From positions 9,259,001 to 9,323,000 of the forward strand of contig NZ_CP121634.1 of assembly GCF_029714945.1 (NCBI RefSeq): a stretch of 64,000 nt of DNA, in the 5' to 3' direction. The notes below the pieces were generated by a model. The model was given only the letters and a program-made list of their open reading frames with translations, made no database searches and was not told the origin of the DNA. Positions 9,218 through 17,487 of this stretch are shown piece after piece (position 1 is the stretch's first letter; each line of letters opens with the position of its first letter). A program made the position numbers and the translations under genes. The DNA comes from Bradyrhizobium sp. CIAT3101. GTDB lineage: Bacteria > Pseudomonadota > Alphaproteobacteria > Rhizobiales > Xanthobacteraceae.

Positions 9218-9907
9218 ATGGCGGCCGAGGGCAAAGAAGACCCCGTCCTCGTCCGCTTCCGCCAGATGTCGCGGCCCATGCGGCTGATCTACGCGCGGCC
9301 GCGGACCTTCATCTCGCTCGGCGTCGGCATCCTCGTCTGCCTGCTCGTCCCCGGTTCGTACCGGCTGGTAACGCGGCTGCTGTTCGGCTGGGATGCGCTG
9401 ATCGCGGTCTATCTCGTGCTGGTCTACAGCATGATGCTGTGCAACGACCATCAGCACATCCGCCGTAGCGCCGCGATGCAGGACGACGGCCGCTTCGTGA
9501 TCCTGCTGGTGACGGCGATCGGCGCATTCGCCAGCATTGCCGCGATCGTCTCCGAGCTCGGCACGCCGCACCGTGGCGCCGCGGAGCTGACGATCGCGAT
9601 CGCGACCATCGCACTGTCCTGGGCCGCCGTGCACACGACCTTCGCGTTGCACTATGCCCATGATTATTACCGCCATCCGGCGGGCGGATTGCAGTTTCCG
9701 AGCGGCGACAAGGAAGATCACGCCGACTATTGGGACTTCGTCTACTTCTCGTTCGTGATCGGCATGACCGCGCAGGTATCCGACGTGGGTATCACCGACA
9801 AGACCATCCGCCGCACCGCTACGGCGCATGGCATCGTGTCCTTCATCTACAACACGGCGCTGCTGGCGCTGACGGTGAACATCGCGGCGAGCGCAATTGC
9901 GACATGA
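9218..9907 (+). CDS. DUF1345 family inner-membrane protein
   Basis: A 229-residue protein with about five membrane helices. The DUF1345 signatures are visible: ALHYAHDYYR and DYWDFVYFSFVIGMTAQVSD, then a final helix after RRTATAHGIVSFIYN. Function is unknown; members occur across bacteria as predicted membrane proteins. The nine-base gap from ispA suggests one transcript. Confidence 0.87.
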   Translation: MAAEGKEDPVLVRFRQMSRPMRLIYARPRTFISLGVGILVCLLVPGSYRLVTRLLFGWDALIAVYLVLVYSMMLCNDHQHIRRSAAMQDDGRFVILLVTAIGAFASIAAIVSELGTPHRGAAELTIAIATIALSWAAVHTTFALHYAHDYYRHPAGGLQFPSGDKEDHADYWDFVYFSFVIGMTAQVSDVGITDKTIRRTATAHGIVSFIYNTALLALTVNIAASAIAT

Positions 9908-9961
9908 TCCCCGCGACATTGTCCCGGCTTCGCCGGAACGATGTCAGGGGGAGCGGCGCCC

Positions 9962-11776
9962 TCAGTTGCAGACCTCGGCATTGGCATCGACGTGAGGGCC
10001 GCCGCCGCCGCGATACACGAGGTGGCAGCCGGGCTTGACCGGACGGCAGAGCAGGTCGTTGCAAAAAATCTGCCCCCCGCCGCCCGAGGCGCGACCCGCG
10101 CCGGCTGCAGCGATGCCGCTTGCCGCTCCAGCGGCCGCGCCACCGGACTGACGACGCTGCCGCGCGGGACGCTCATCGCCGTCGTCTCGCTTGGCCGTTG
10201 CAGGCTTGGCCGGCTTGCCGGCACGCTGCTTCTCGCATTCATTGTCGTCGTTCAGCGCATAGCCGTCGCCGCAGACGATCTTGGTGCACTTGTCACCGTC
10301 GGCCTTGAAGCCGTGATCGCAAACCAGCGGGCAGACGCGGGACTGCTTTGACTTGACCGTGTCGAGCGCATCCGTGCTTGCGACCTTCACGTCGAGCTTG
10401 GTGCCGGCATAGCGGTTGAACTGCGACAGCGACCGCTGCGAGGACGTGCTCCAATTGCCGTCAGCCTGACCGGAGAAACAGCCGACGCGGCCAAGCTCGG
10501 TCTGCACCGAGCGACTGAGATCGGCCGGCGTGGCAGTCGGCGTCAGCGCGGCGACATTGGTGCCGGCAGGGCTCGCCGTGCTGGCCGGCGCAGCGCTCGG
10601 TGCCGTGGCGGCGAGATTGACGCGCTGCTGCTCGGCGGCCGCAGCCTGCTGCTGTGCCTGCTCCTTGGCCTTCTGCGCGGCAAGCTGGGCCTGCTCGGCG
10701 GCCTTCGCGTCGGCAACAGCCTTGGCCTGGGCATCTTTCTGGGCCCCGAGGGCGGCGAGACGGTCGCGTTCGGCGTCGGCCTGCTTCGCCTTCTCGATCG
10801 CCGCCGCATGAGCCTGCTCGGCCTGGATCTTGTCGAGCTGAAGCTTGGCAAGGTTCGCATAGAAGCCGTCCGGGTGCTGGGCCAGGAAGGCCTCCCACGC
10901 CGGCTTGTTGCCGACCTGGAGCGCGAGCTCGTAGTCGCGGCGCATATCGGCCTGCGGATTCACGACGGGCGCGGGCGCGGTCGCGACCGCGGCCACGGCT
11001 TTCACCGGCACCAGCGGCACGTCTTCGCCGCCGAGCGAGCCGTAGACGAACGGCTCCTGTTTGTTGCCGGTCGATTTGAGCACGTCGTCGCGCACGAAAC
11101 CGAAGGCGCGGCGAACATCGAGGCCCGGCGTCGTCAGATGCTTCGACAGCGCGATCGTGAACGGGCTGTTGGCGCCGTCGCCATCCTGCGCCGTGAAGCC
11201 GGCCTTGGCAGAATAGGCGATCAGCGTATTGGAGCTGGTCGGTTCGACTTGGGCCAGACCACGGCCGATGCCGCGGGAGGCGAGTGTGCGCTTCATGGTC
11301 CTGCCGAACGGATTATCCCGGCAGGCATCGAGGATCACCAGGCGAAGCTGCTTCGCCGGCTCGACTGCGACCAGAACGCGATCGAGCGAAAGCGCTTCGT
11401 CATAGACATCGGTGTCGCGCTCGAGCTTGGCGTCGACCGGAATCAGATAGTTGGAGCCTTCGACCTCGATGCCGTGGCCGGCATAGTAGACGACGGCGAT
11501 GTCGGCATCGCGGGTTGAATCAGCGAAGTCGCGCAGCACGCGCCGCGTGTCGAGCGCGGTCAGATCGTGGCGCGAATCGACGACATCGAAGCCGGCATCC
11601 TTCAGCGTCTTCGCCATCACCGAACCGTCATTGACGGGATTGGCGAGCGAGGGCGCGTGCTGATAGGCCGAGTTGGCGAGCACCAGCGCGACGCGCTTTC
11701 CGGCGAAGGCGGGCCCGGCGCCGAACATCAGCGCGATGGCGAGGAGAAACGGGTAAAGTCTGAAAAAATTGCGCAT
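9962..11776 (-). CDS. Secreted caspase-like (C14) protease with coiled coil and Cys-rich tail
   Basis: A 604-residue exported protein. The signal peptide ends in GPAFA (cleavage after residue 25). A caspase-like p20 domain (27-250) has the catalytic His in YYAGHGIEVEG (H101) and Cys in LDACRDNPF (C152). A Gln/Ala/Lys-rich coiled coil (about 300-390) follows, then a peptidoglycan-binding-like repeat (TELGRVGCFSGQADGNW), a Cys-rich segment (CDHGFKADGDKC, CGDGYALNDDNEC) and a low-complexity Ala/Gly stretch. ATG 11776 is used because the longer frame starts at TTG and lacks the clean signal peptide. Orthocaspases cleave after Arg/Lys; substrate unknown. Confidence 0.88.
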   Translation of the reverse strand: MRNFFRLYPFLLAIALMFGAGPAFAGKRVALVLANSAYQHAPSLANPVNDGSVMAKTLKDAGFDVVDSRHDLTALDTRRVLRDFADSTRDADIAVVYYAGHGIEVEGSNYLIPVDAKLERDTDVYDEALSLDRVLVAVEPAKQLRLVILDACRDNPFGRTMKRTLASRGIGRGLAQVEPTSSNTLIAYSAKAGFTAQDGDGANSPFTIALSKHLTTPGLDVRRAFGFVRDDVLKSTGNKQEPFVYGSLGGEDVPLVPVKAVAAVATAPAPVVNPQADMRRDYELALQVGNKPAWEAFLAQHPDGFYANLAKLQLDKIQAEQAHAAAIEKAKQADAERDRLAALGAQKDAQAKAVADAKAAEQAQLAAQKAKEQAQQQAAAAEQQRVNLAATAPSAAPASTASPAGTNVAALTPTATPADLSRSVQTELGRVGCFSGQADGNWSTSSQRSLSQFNRYAGTKLDVKVASTDALDTVKSKQSRVCPLVCDHGFKADGDKCTKIVCGDGYALNDDNECEKQRAGKPAKPATAKRDDGDERPARQRRQSGGAAAGAASGIAAAGAGRASGGGGQIFCNDLLCRPVKPGCHLVYRGGGGPHVDANAEVCN

Positions 11777-11804
11777 GACACGACTTCCAGCAATTCGGGG
11801 CAAT

Positions 11805-12386
11805 TCACACCCTCAGGGACGGCCTTAGCAAAATCCAGCGCCCGCGCTTGTGATGGAGGTCACGAAGACCGCGGCGGCGACCAGCCGAGGAACCTCTTTT
11901 GTTAGTCGCACCAGGCGGTTGACGGTTCGCCGCCGAAATGCGCGCGGGCCGGCGTTCCCTAGCCATCCCCGATGTGCCCCGGTATTGCGGCAGGTCGTCC
12001 GTGATCTCGTGCCACGGCGCCTTGGAGCCCACGAAAATATGGGCGCTGGGGCGGATCGAGGGGGCATCGACCAGGGTTCCCATGGCGACATGGACCCATT
12101 TTCCCTCGCGGACCCGGGAATAGAGCAGCGACCCGCAGCGGGCGCAGTGCGCGTCATAAGTGGTATCGTCCCCGTAGATCATCCGCTGATCCTCGCCCGC
12201 AACGAGGCGGAGCCGGCTGTATTCGACGCCGGCGAACGGCTTGAAGGCGGAACCGGTGGTCCGGCGGCAGTTCGAGCAGTGGCAGTTCAGCGCATAGGAA
12301 AACGCGTCCGCCACCTCGTAGCGGACAGCGCGGCAATAACATTCGCCGACAAGGATGCGAGCGTTCGATTTTTCTGATCCGGTCAT
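11805..12386 (-). CDS. GFA-domain protein, C-terminus probably frameshifted
   Basis: A glutathione-dependent formaldehyde-activating (GFA, CENP-V-like) zinc protein. The Cys pattern is complete: GECYC, then NCHCSNCRR, then HCARCGS. The domain ends at ITDDLPQYRG (about residue 137). The following 55 residues, rich in Arg and Pro, resemble no GFA protein. Adding one base to the C-run at 11977-11980 (G-run on the coding strand) restores the usual ending, GHIGDG and a stop at 11959-11961, giving about 142 residues. This points to a one-base deletion or a sequencing error. ATG 12386 is preferred over 12422 because a GAGGG precedes it. Divergent from the lumazine-binding-like gene. Confidence 0.8.
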   Translation of the reverse strand: MTGSEKSNARILVGECYCRAVRYEVADAFSYALNCHCSNCRRTTGSAFKPFAGVEYSRLRLVAGEDQRMIYGDDTTYDAHCARCGSLLYSRVREGKWVHVAMGTLVDAPSIRPSAHIFVGSKAPWHEITDDLPQYRGTSGMARERRPARISAANRQPPGATNKRGSSAGRRRGLRDLHHKRGRWILLRPSLRV

Positions 12387-12481
12387 GACGGTGCCCTCGC
12401 ACAAATTGCGGAGGACACCCATAGCGCAATTCGATGCGTACCACTAAGTTCGCGGCGCGCCATCATTCAAAGGGATGACCC

Positions 12482-12856
12482 ATGAGCCAGAATCGTTCGA
12501 GCGTCGAAGCCGTCGTGCAATCCTATTTCGACGGGCTCTACGAGGGCGACGCCGAAAAGCTCGGCGCCATCTTCCATCCGTCCGCCGATCTGCGCTGGGT
12601 CGAAAAGGGCGAGTTGCAGGTGCTCACCGTGCCCGACTGGCTCGACCGCGTGCGCAAACGCGCCTCGGCCAAGGCGGAGGGCAAACCGCGCGAGGATTTC
12701 ATCGTCACCATCGACCGCTCGGACGACAAGACCGCCTTCATCAAGGTCAAATGCCAGCTGCCGCCACGCTTCTTCACGGATTATCTGGTGGCCATGAAGC
12801 TCGCCGACGGCTGGCAGATCGTATCGAAATCGTATCGGTATGACCTGAAGGAGTGA
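12482..12856 (+). CDS. NTF2-like (putative lumazine-binding) protein
   Basis: A 124-residue cone-shaped NTF2-fold protein. VEAVVQSYFDGLYEGDAEKL and IFHPSADLRWVEKGEL are typical of the lumazine-binding-like family, and the end reads DGWQIVSKSYRYDLK. Members act as small hydrolases, isomerases or ligand binders; no specific function can be given. It is divergent from the GFA gene, with a 95-bp shared control region. Confidence 0.83.
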   Translation: MSQNRSSVEAVVQSYFDGLYEGDAEKLGAIFHPSADLRWVEKGELQVLTVPDWLDRVRKRASAKAEGKPREDFIVTIDRSDDKTAFIKVKCQLPPRFFTDYLVAMKLADGWQIVSKSYRYDLKE

Positions 12857-12907
12857 GGGGCCTTAGCCGACGGATTCTCGTGGTCCTCGGCCCTCCTCTC
12901 AAATCCG

Positions 12908-13025
12908 CCGTCATTGCGAGCCCAACTCTCGCCACACGTCATTGCGAGGAGCTCTTGCGACGAAGCAATCCAGAGTCATTCCGCTGAAAAGATTCTGGAT
13001 TGCTTCGCTTCGCTCGCAATGACGG
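12908..13025. repeat. Intergenic palindrome, family D (GTCATTGCGAG...CTCGCAATGAC)
   Basis: CCGTCATTGCGAG at the left and CTCGCAATGACGG at the right form perfect outer arms. Inside, GAAGCAATCCAGA and its inverse TCTGGATTGCTTC form a second stem around a small loop, and a further ACGTCATTGCGAGGAG sits near 12937. A partial copy is at 15602-15635. It lies just before the beta-lactamase gene and produces a spurious N-terminal extension of that reading frame. Confidence 0.8.
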
Positions 13026-13084
13026 CACGGATAGCGCGTCCCTTGCCCCTCACTCCACCCCCTGCTCTTCCCGGAAATCCCCCC

Positions 13085-13942
13085 ATGCTGCTCGACCGTC
13101 GTTCCCTGCTCGCCTCGCTGTGCTGGATGGCCGCCTCTCCGGCTCTCGCTGCGGACGCGCCGCCTGAACTCGAATCCTACGAGCGCGAAAGCGGCGGGCG
13201 GATCGGGGTCTACGCGGAGAATCTCGCCACCGGCGCGAAGCTCACCTGGCGGGCCGACGAGCGCTTCGTGATGTGCTCGACATTCAAGGCTTCGCTCGCG
13301 GCTTGCGTGCTGGCACGGGTCGAACGCGGCGAGGAGAAGCTCGCCGCGATGGTCCCTTATGGCAAGGCCGACCTGCTGGAGTACGCACCGGTTGCAAAGC
13401 AAAACCTGTCGGCCGGCACGATGTCGGTCGCGGACATGTGCAAGGCGATCGTCGAGCTCAGTGACAACACCTGCGCCAATCTGCTGCTCGCACGGATCGG
13501 CGGCCCCGCCGCGCTCACGGCGTTCTGGCGGTCGATCGGCGACACCACCTCGCGGCTCGACCACAACGAGCCCGAGCTCAACCGCTCACCGCCCGGCGAT
13601 CCCCATGACACCACGACGCCGGCGGCGATGGCCGGCAATCTCAAGCGGCTCGTCACGGGCGAAGCGCTGTCGCCGGCTTCACGGGCCCAGCTCACCGACT
13701 GGATGGTGGGCTGCAAGACCGGCGCGAACCGGCTGCGCGGTGGACTGCCGGCCGGCTGGAAGATCGGCGACAAGACCGGCAACAACGGCAAGGACGCATC
13801 GGGCGATATCGCGGTCGCCTGGCCCAAGCCGGATACGCCGATCCTGATCGCGGCCTATACCCAGGGCGGCACGCCGAATGCGGCGCAGCTCGAGACGGTG
13901 TTCGCGCGTGTCGGGCGCATGGTGGCGGAAAAACTGGTGTAG
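13085..13942 (+). CDS. bla: Class A beta-lactamase
   Basis: A 285-residue serine beta-lactamase exported to the periplasm. The leader MLLDRRSLLASLCW...SPALA has a twin-Arg, so Tat export is possible. The catalytic motifs are present: S-T-F-K (Ser at 65), S-D-N (in ELSDNTCANLL), the Glu-166 loop E-P-E-L-N, and K-T-G (DKTGNNG). A Cys directly precedes the active-site Ser, as in some carbapenemases, but the partner Cys just after K-T-G is replaced by Asn. ATG 13085 is chosen because the upstream extension is a translated repeat. No AmpR-like regulator is adjacent. Confidence 0.94.
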   Translation: MLLDRRSLLASLCWMAASPALAADAPPELESYERESGGRIGVYAENLATGAKLTWRADERFVMCSTFKASLAACVLARVERGEEKLAAMVPYGKADLLEYAPVAKQNLSAGTMSVADMCKAIVELSDNTCANLLLARIGGPAALTAFWRSIGDTTSRLDHNEPELNRSPPGDPHDTTTPAAMAGNLKRLVTGEALSPASRAQLTDWMVGCKTGANRLRGGLPAGWKIGDKTGNNGKDASGDIAVAWPKPDTPILIAAYTQGGTPNAAQLETVFARVGRMVAEKLV

Positions 13943-13987
13943 GCCGCCTGCATTGACCTCTTGGCCGCTTCCGGGCCAAGACAGGCC

Positions 13988-15598
13988 ATGATCGCAGCGA
14001 AATTCCAGACGTTTCTCATCCTGCTCACGGTGCTGGCTGGCACCGCGCTGGTCGCCCGGCGCTTCAACCTGGCGCCTGCCATTTTGCTGATGCTCTCCGG
14101 CGTCGGCCTCGCTTTCGTGCCAGGCATGCCGCCGGTGGAACTGCCGCCGGAACTGGTGCTGCTGATGGTGCTGCCGCCGCTGATCTACTCGGCGAGCGTC
14201 GCAATGAGCTGGCGCGAGTTCAGGAACAATCTGCGCCCCATTGTGCTGCTCGCGGTCGGCGCGGTCATCTTCACCGCGGCGCTTGTTGCGGCTGCGACGC
14301 ATTACGTGATCGGTCTGCCCTGGAGCGTCGGCTTCCTGCTGGGCGCCATCGTCGCACCGCCCGACGTGGTGGCGCCGCTCGCGATCGCGCGCCGGCTGAA
14401 CATGCCGCGCCGGCTCCTGGTCATCCTCGAGGGCGAAGGGCTTGCCAACGACGCCACCGCGCTGATCCTGTACCGCTTCGCGCTCGCCGCGATCATGGTC
14501 GGGCATTTCTCGCTGCCGCTGGCGGCCGGCGAATTTTCCCTCATCGTCGCCGGCGAGATCGCCTTCGGCATCGGCGTCGGCTGGCTTTCGCTGCGCTTCC
14601 GCAAATGGTCCTGCGAGCCGCGGGTCGAGCTGACGTTGTCGTTGATCACGCCCTACGTGTCCTACTGGCTGCCCGAACATGTCGGCGGCTCCGGCGTGAT
14701 CGCCACCGTCGCCTGCGGCCTTTATGTGAGCTGGAACGGGCCGTTGCTGATCTCGGCGTCGACGCGCCTGCAAGGCATCTTCTTCTGGGACCTCATCATC
14801 TATCTGATCGAAGGTCTGCTGTTCCTGCTCACGGGCTTCCAGATGCGGGCGCTCTATGAAAAGTCAAAAGCGTTCCCGCTCGACGACATCATGATCGCGA
14901 CCGCATTGGTCATGACCATCATCGTTCTGGCGCGCTTCGCCTGGCTCTACCCCGCGACCTATCTGCCGCGGATACTCAGCAAATCGTTGCGCAAACGCGA
15001 TCCGTCGCCGCCCTGGCAATGGCCGTTCGCACTCGCCTTCACCGGCGTGCGCGGCGCCGTCTCGCTGGCCGCCGCACTGGCGCTGCCATTCACGCTGCCT
15101 GATGGCAATGCCTTCCCGTATCGCGATTTGATCCTGTTCGTGGCCTTCGGCGTCATCTTCATCACCCTGATCGGCGTCGGCCTGACGCTGCCGCCGGTGG
15201 TCCGCTGGCTCGGCATCGCGGAAGCCGGCCGCAACGAGCATGTCGCCGAGCACGAGGCCGAGATCGCGGCACGGCGCCAGGCGCTCGACGCCGCACTGAA
15301 GTCGCTGGATGCGTTGACCGAAGAGAAAGAGGTCTCGGATGAAGTGATGCGGCTGCTGCGCGCGCGCCACGAGATCCGGGTCAACCAGCTTCCTGACTCA
15401 CTCGATCCCGCCCGCCACGACGTCTCCGCCGCGGGCACCGCACTGACCCGCGAGCTGATCGCCGCCGAACGCAAGTTCATCCACGACCTGCTCCGCGACG
15501 GCCAGATCACCGACGAGACGCGACGGAGGATCGAACGCGATCTGGATCTGGAAGAGGCGAGCCTGGCAAACCGGGAGTACCAGGGCGCGCCGCTGTAG
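13988..15598 (+). CDS. Na+/H+ antiporter (CPA1 family)
   Basis: A 536-residue transporter with about 12 membrane helices followed by a cytosolic tail of some 110 residues rich in Glu and Arg. Helix 5-like LGAIVAPPDVVAPLAIARRL and LEGEGLANDATALILYRF are CPA1 hallmarks: the P-D and N-D acidic pair takes part in ion exchange. It moves H+ inward for Na+ (or K+) export and so supports pH and salt tolerance. ATG 13988 is chosen over TTG 13961. It follows the beta-lactamase by 45 bp; a functional link is not evident. Confidence 0.9.
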   Translation: MIAAKFQTFLILLTVLAGTALVARRFNLAPAILLMLSGVGLAFVPGMPPVELPPELVLLMVLPPLIYSASVAMSWREFRNNLRPIVLLAVGAVIFTAALVAAATHYVIGLPWSVGFLLGAIVAPPDVVAPLAIARRLNMPRRLLVILEGEGLANDATALILYRFALAAIMVGHFSLPLAAGEFSLIVAGEIAFGIGVGWLSLRFRKWSCEPRVELTLSLITPYVSYWLPEHVGGSGVIATVACGLYVSWNGPLLISASTRLQGIFFWDLIIYLIEGLLFLLTGFQMRALYEKSKAFPLDDIMIATALVMTIIVLARFAWLYPATYLPRILSKSLRKRDPSPPWQWPFALAFTGVRGAVSLAAALALPFTLPDGNAFPYRDLILFVAFGVIFITLIGVGLTLPPVVRWLGIAEAGRNEHVAEHEAEIAARRQALDAALKSLDALTEEKEVSDEVMRLLRARHEIRVNQLPDSLDPARHDVSAAGTALTRELIAAERKFIHDLLRDGQITDETRRRIERDLDLEEASLANREYQGAPL

Positions 15599-15601
15599 AT
15601 T

Positions 15602-15635
15602 CTTGTCATTGCGAGGAGCGAAGCAACGAAGCAAA
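15602..15635. repeat. Partial family D repeat
   Basis: TTGTCATTGCGAGGAGCGAAGCAA is the left half of the family D element seen at 12908-13025. It fills the gap between the convergent antiporter and amidase genes; the right half is missing. Confidence 0.6.
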
Positions 15636-16448
15636 TTACCGTCTTTCGCAATACGCCCGCATTGCCGTCACGACGGCCGTCGCGATCAGCTCCTGCCGCT
15701 CCGGCGAGCTCATTGCCATCTCCTCGTCGCGATTGATGATGGAGCCGGCTTCCAGCAGCACCGCGGCACTTCGGGTCTGCGAGAGCACGACGAGCCCGTC
15801 ATAGCGGTAGACGCCGACATCCTTGTCGAGCAATGGATGCCGGTAACGCCCCATCACCGGCAGGCTGTATTGGGTCGCGTATTGCAGACCCTTCTCCTTC
15901 AACTCCCGGCCCAGCAACCGGGCGAAGGCGAGGCTGGCGGCAAAACGCGGATTGCGCTCGGACACGAACAGCGAATGGCCGCTGAAGCGATCGCTGAAAT
16001 AACTCCTGGCGCCTTCGAACTCCCATGGCTCGAGCATCTTGTCCGGCACGGAATCATGGTGGATCGACAGGAAAAAATCGGCATGCGCGGCGCTCGCAGT
16101 GCCGACACGCTTGAGCAGGCTTGGCCGCGCCTTGCCGTCGGTCACCAGCACGCGGGTCGCGGCAAAGCCCGCCGACTTCAAGCGCTCTCCGATCAGCCGC
16201 GTCAAATGCAGGTTGAAGCCGAACTCCACATCGTTGCGCGCACTGGTCGCGCCCTGCGATTCCGAGGTGTGCCCGACATCGAGGATGATCCTGAATTTGC
16301 GCGGCTCGCATGGCTCGGGCGCCGGCGGCTTGATTTTGGCTCTTCCGGCCTTCCGCGCCCCGGCCGCCTTGCCCTGATCAGTTGGCAAAGCCAAAAGCGA
16401 GATCAGCGAAACAGCAATAGCGGCGGTGATGCGCCACGATATTTTCAC
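15636..16448 (-). CDS. N-acetylmuramoyl-L-alanine amidase (Amidase_3)
   Basis: A 270-residue periplasmic zinc amidase that cuts the bond between MurNAc and the stem peptide. A hydrophobic leader (ISWRITAAIAVSLISLLALP) precedes the catalytic domain: DVGHTSESQG (zinc His), NLHLTRLIGERL, FFLSIHHDSVPD (second His pair), and the late Glu in AVLLEAGSIIN. The start is GTG 16446-16448, preceded by AAGGGGG; it overlaps the stop of the upstream TauD-like gene in a GTGA arrangement, so the two are translationally coupled. Confidence 0.88.
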   Translation of the reverse strand: MKISWRITAAIAVSLISLLALPTDQGKAAGARKAGRAKIKPPAPEPCEPRKFRIILDVGHTSESQGATSARNDVEFGFNLHLTRLIGERLKSAGFAATRVLVTDGKARPSLLKRVGTASAAHADFFLSIHHDSVPDKMLEPWEFEGARSYFSDRFSGHSLFVSERNPRFAASLAFARLLGRELKEKGLQYATQYSLPVMGRYRHPLLDKDVGVYRYDGLVVLSQTRSAAVLLEAGSIINRDEEMAMSSPERQELIATAVVTAMRAYCERR

Positions 16449-17341
16449 ACCGGCCGTTCCCCCTTCACCGTCACGCGCGTGCCCGAGCGCGTATGCGGCC
16501 AGTAGTCCCACATCGCGCGGTGTTGGGTGCAGCGGTTGTCCCAGAAGGCGATGGCGTTCTCGGTCCAGCGGAAGCGGCACTGGAACAGCGGATTTTCGGC
16601 GTGCTGATAGAGATAGGCGAGCATCGCATCGCTCTCGTCGCGCGGGATGCCGTTGATGTGGCGGGTGAAGCCGCGGTTGACGTAGAGCGCCTTCTTGCCC
16701 GTCACCGGATGGGTGCGCACCACCGGATGCTCGGCATTCGGATAGGACGGACGATCAGCGACGCCGTAATTGGCGTAGAGCCCGCGATAGATCGGCTCGC
16801 CGTCATGCAGCGCGGTCAGGCCGTCGAGATAGGCTTTCATGCGATCGGACAGGGCTTCATAGGCCGCGTACATGTTGGCGAACAGCGTGTCGCCGCCGCG
16901 CGGCGGACACTGCTTGATGTAGAGGATCGAGCCCATCGGCGGTTCGAGATCGCAGGAGACGTCGGAATGCCAGCCCTCGCCGTTGGCGCGCGGCGAATTC
17001 TTGTCGGCATAGATCTTCATCAGCGCGGGGTCTTCATCCTCATGCGGTGCGGCGGGATGAAAATGCAGATCGCCGAATTTGCGGCCGAAAGCGAGATGCT
17101 GCTTCGGCGTGATCTCCTGGTCGCGGAAGAAGATCACGAGGTTCTCGGCGAGCGCGCGGTGGATCTCGTCCATCTGCCGGTTGGAGCGGGCGTCGCCCTC
17201 GACCAGCGCGCCGATATCGACGCCGGAGATTTCCGCACCGATGATGGGGGTGATCTTCTCGACCGCGATGGTCTCGTAAGGAGCACCGTCTTCAGCCGCA
17301 TGGCGGTAGCGCGGGCCTTGCTTGCCGGATAGCGAGCTCAT
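16445..17341 (-). CDS. TauD/TfdA-family alpha-ketoglutarate-dependent dioxygenase
   Basis: A 298-residue Fe(II)/2-oxoglutarate dioxygenase. The metal triad is visible as H125-x-D127 (GWHSD) and the distal H274 (TQHRAMWD), with R289 in GTRVTVKG positioned to hold 2-oxoglutarate. Members oxidise taurine, 2,4-D, alkyl sulfates or other small acids; the substrate cannot be read from sequence. ATG 17341 has GGGAGAA eight bases upstream, better than ATG 17374. The stop overlaps the amidase start. A sulfonate-type ABC importer lies at 35.7-38.6 kb, but no close physical link is seen. Confidence 0.9.
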   Translation of the reverse strand: MSSLSGKQGPRYRHAAEDGAPYETIAVEKITPIIGAEISGVDIGALVEGDARSNRQMDEIHRALAENLVIFFRDQEITPKQHLAFGRKFGDLHFHPAAPHEDEDPALMKIYADKNSPRANGEGWHSDVSCDLEPPMGSILYIKQCPPRGGDTLFANMYAAYEALSDRMKAYLDGLTALHDGEPIYRGLYANYGVADRPSYPNAEHPVVRTHPVTGKKALYVNRGFTRHINGIPRDESDAMLAYLYQHAENPLFQCRFRWTENAIAFWDNRCTQHRAMWDYWPHTRSGTRVTVKGERPV

Positions 17342-17382
17342 GGCGGTTCTCCCGATCGTTCTGATTGGGAGCATGGTAGCAA

Positions 17383-17466
17383 TGTAGGGCGGGTTAGCGA
17401 AGCGTAACCCGCCACTTCGTCCCGCAAAAAATAAGGCGGATTACGCTTGCGCTAATCCGCCCTACG
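17383..17466. repeat. Intergenic palindrome pair, family B (GTAGGGCGGGTTAGCG...)
   Basis: The left unit, TGTAGGGCGGGTTAGCG followed by its internal inverse CGTAACCCGCC, and the right unit, GGCGGATTACGC followed by GCTAATCCGCCCTAC, form two hairpins that are also inverted relative to each other. Other copies lie near 31.43, 43.93 and 55.22 kb. It fills the gap between ispG and the TauD-like gene. Confidence 0.8.
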
Positions 17467-17487
17467 ATTCCGATATGTCGGAGACGA

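Noticed and set aside
12914-13084. Upstream extension of the beta-lactamase frame
   Set aside because: The added residues are a translation of the family D repeat; the signal peptide starts at ATG 13085.
13085-13942. Carbapenemase assignment for the beta-lactamase
   Set aside because: The Cys before Ser is present, but the second Cys of the diagnostic disulfide is Asn.
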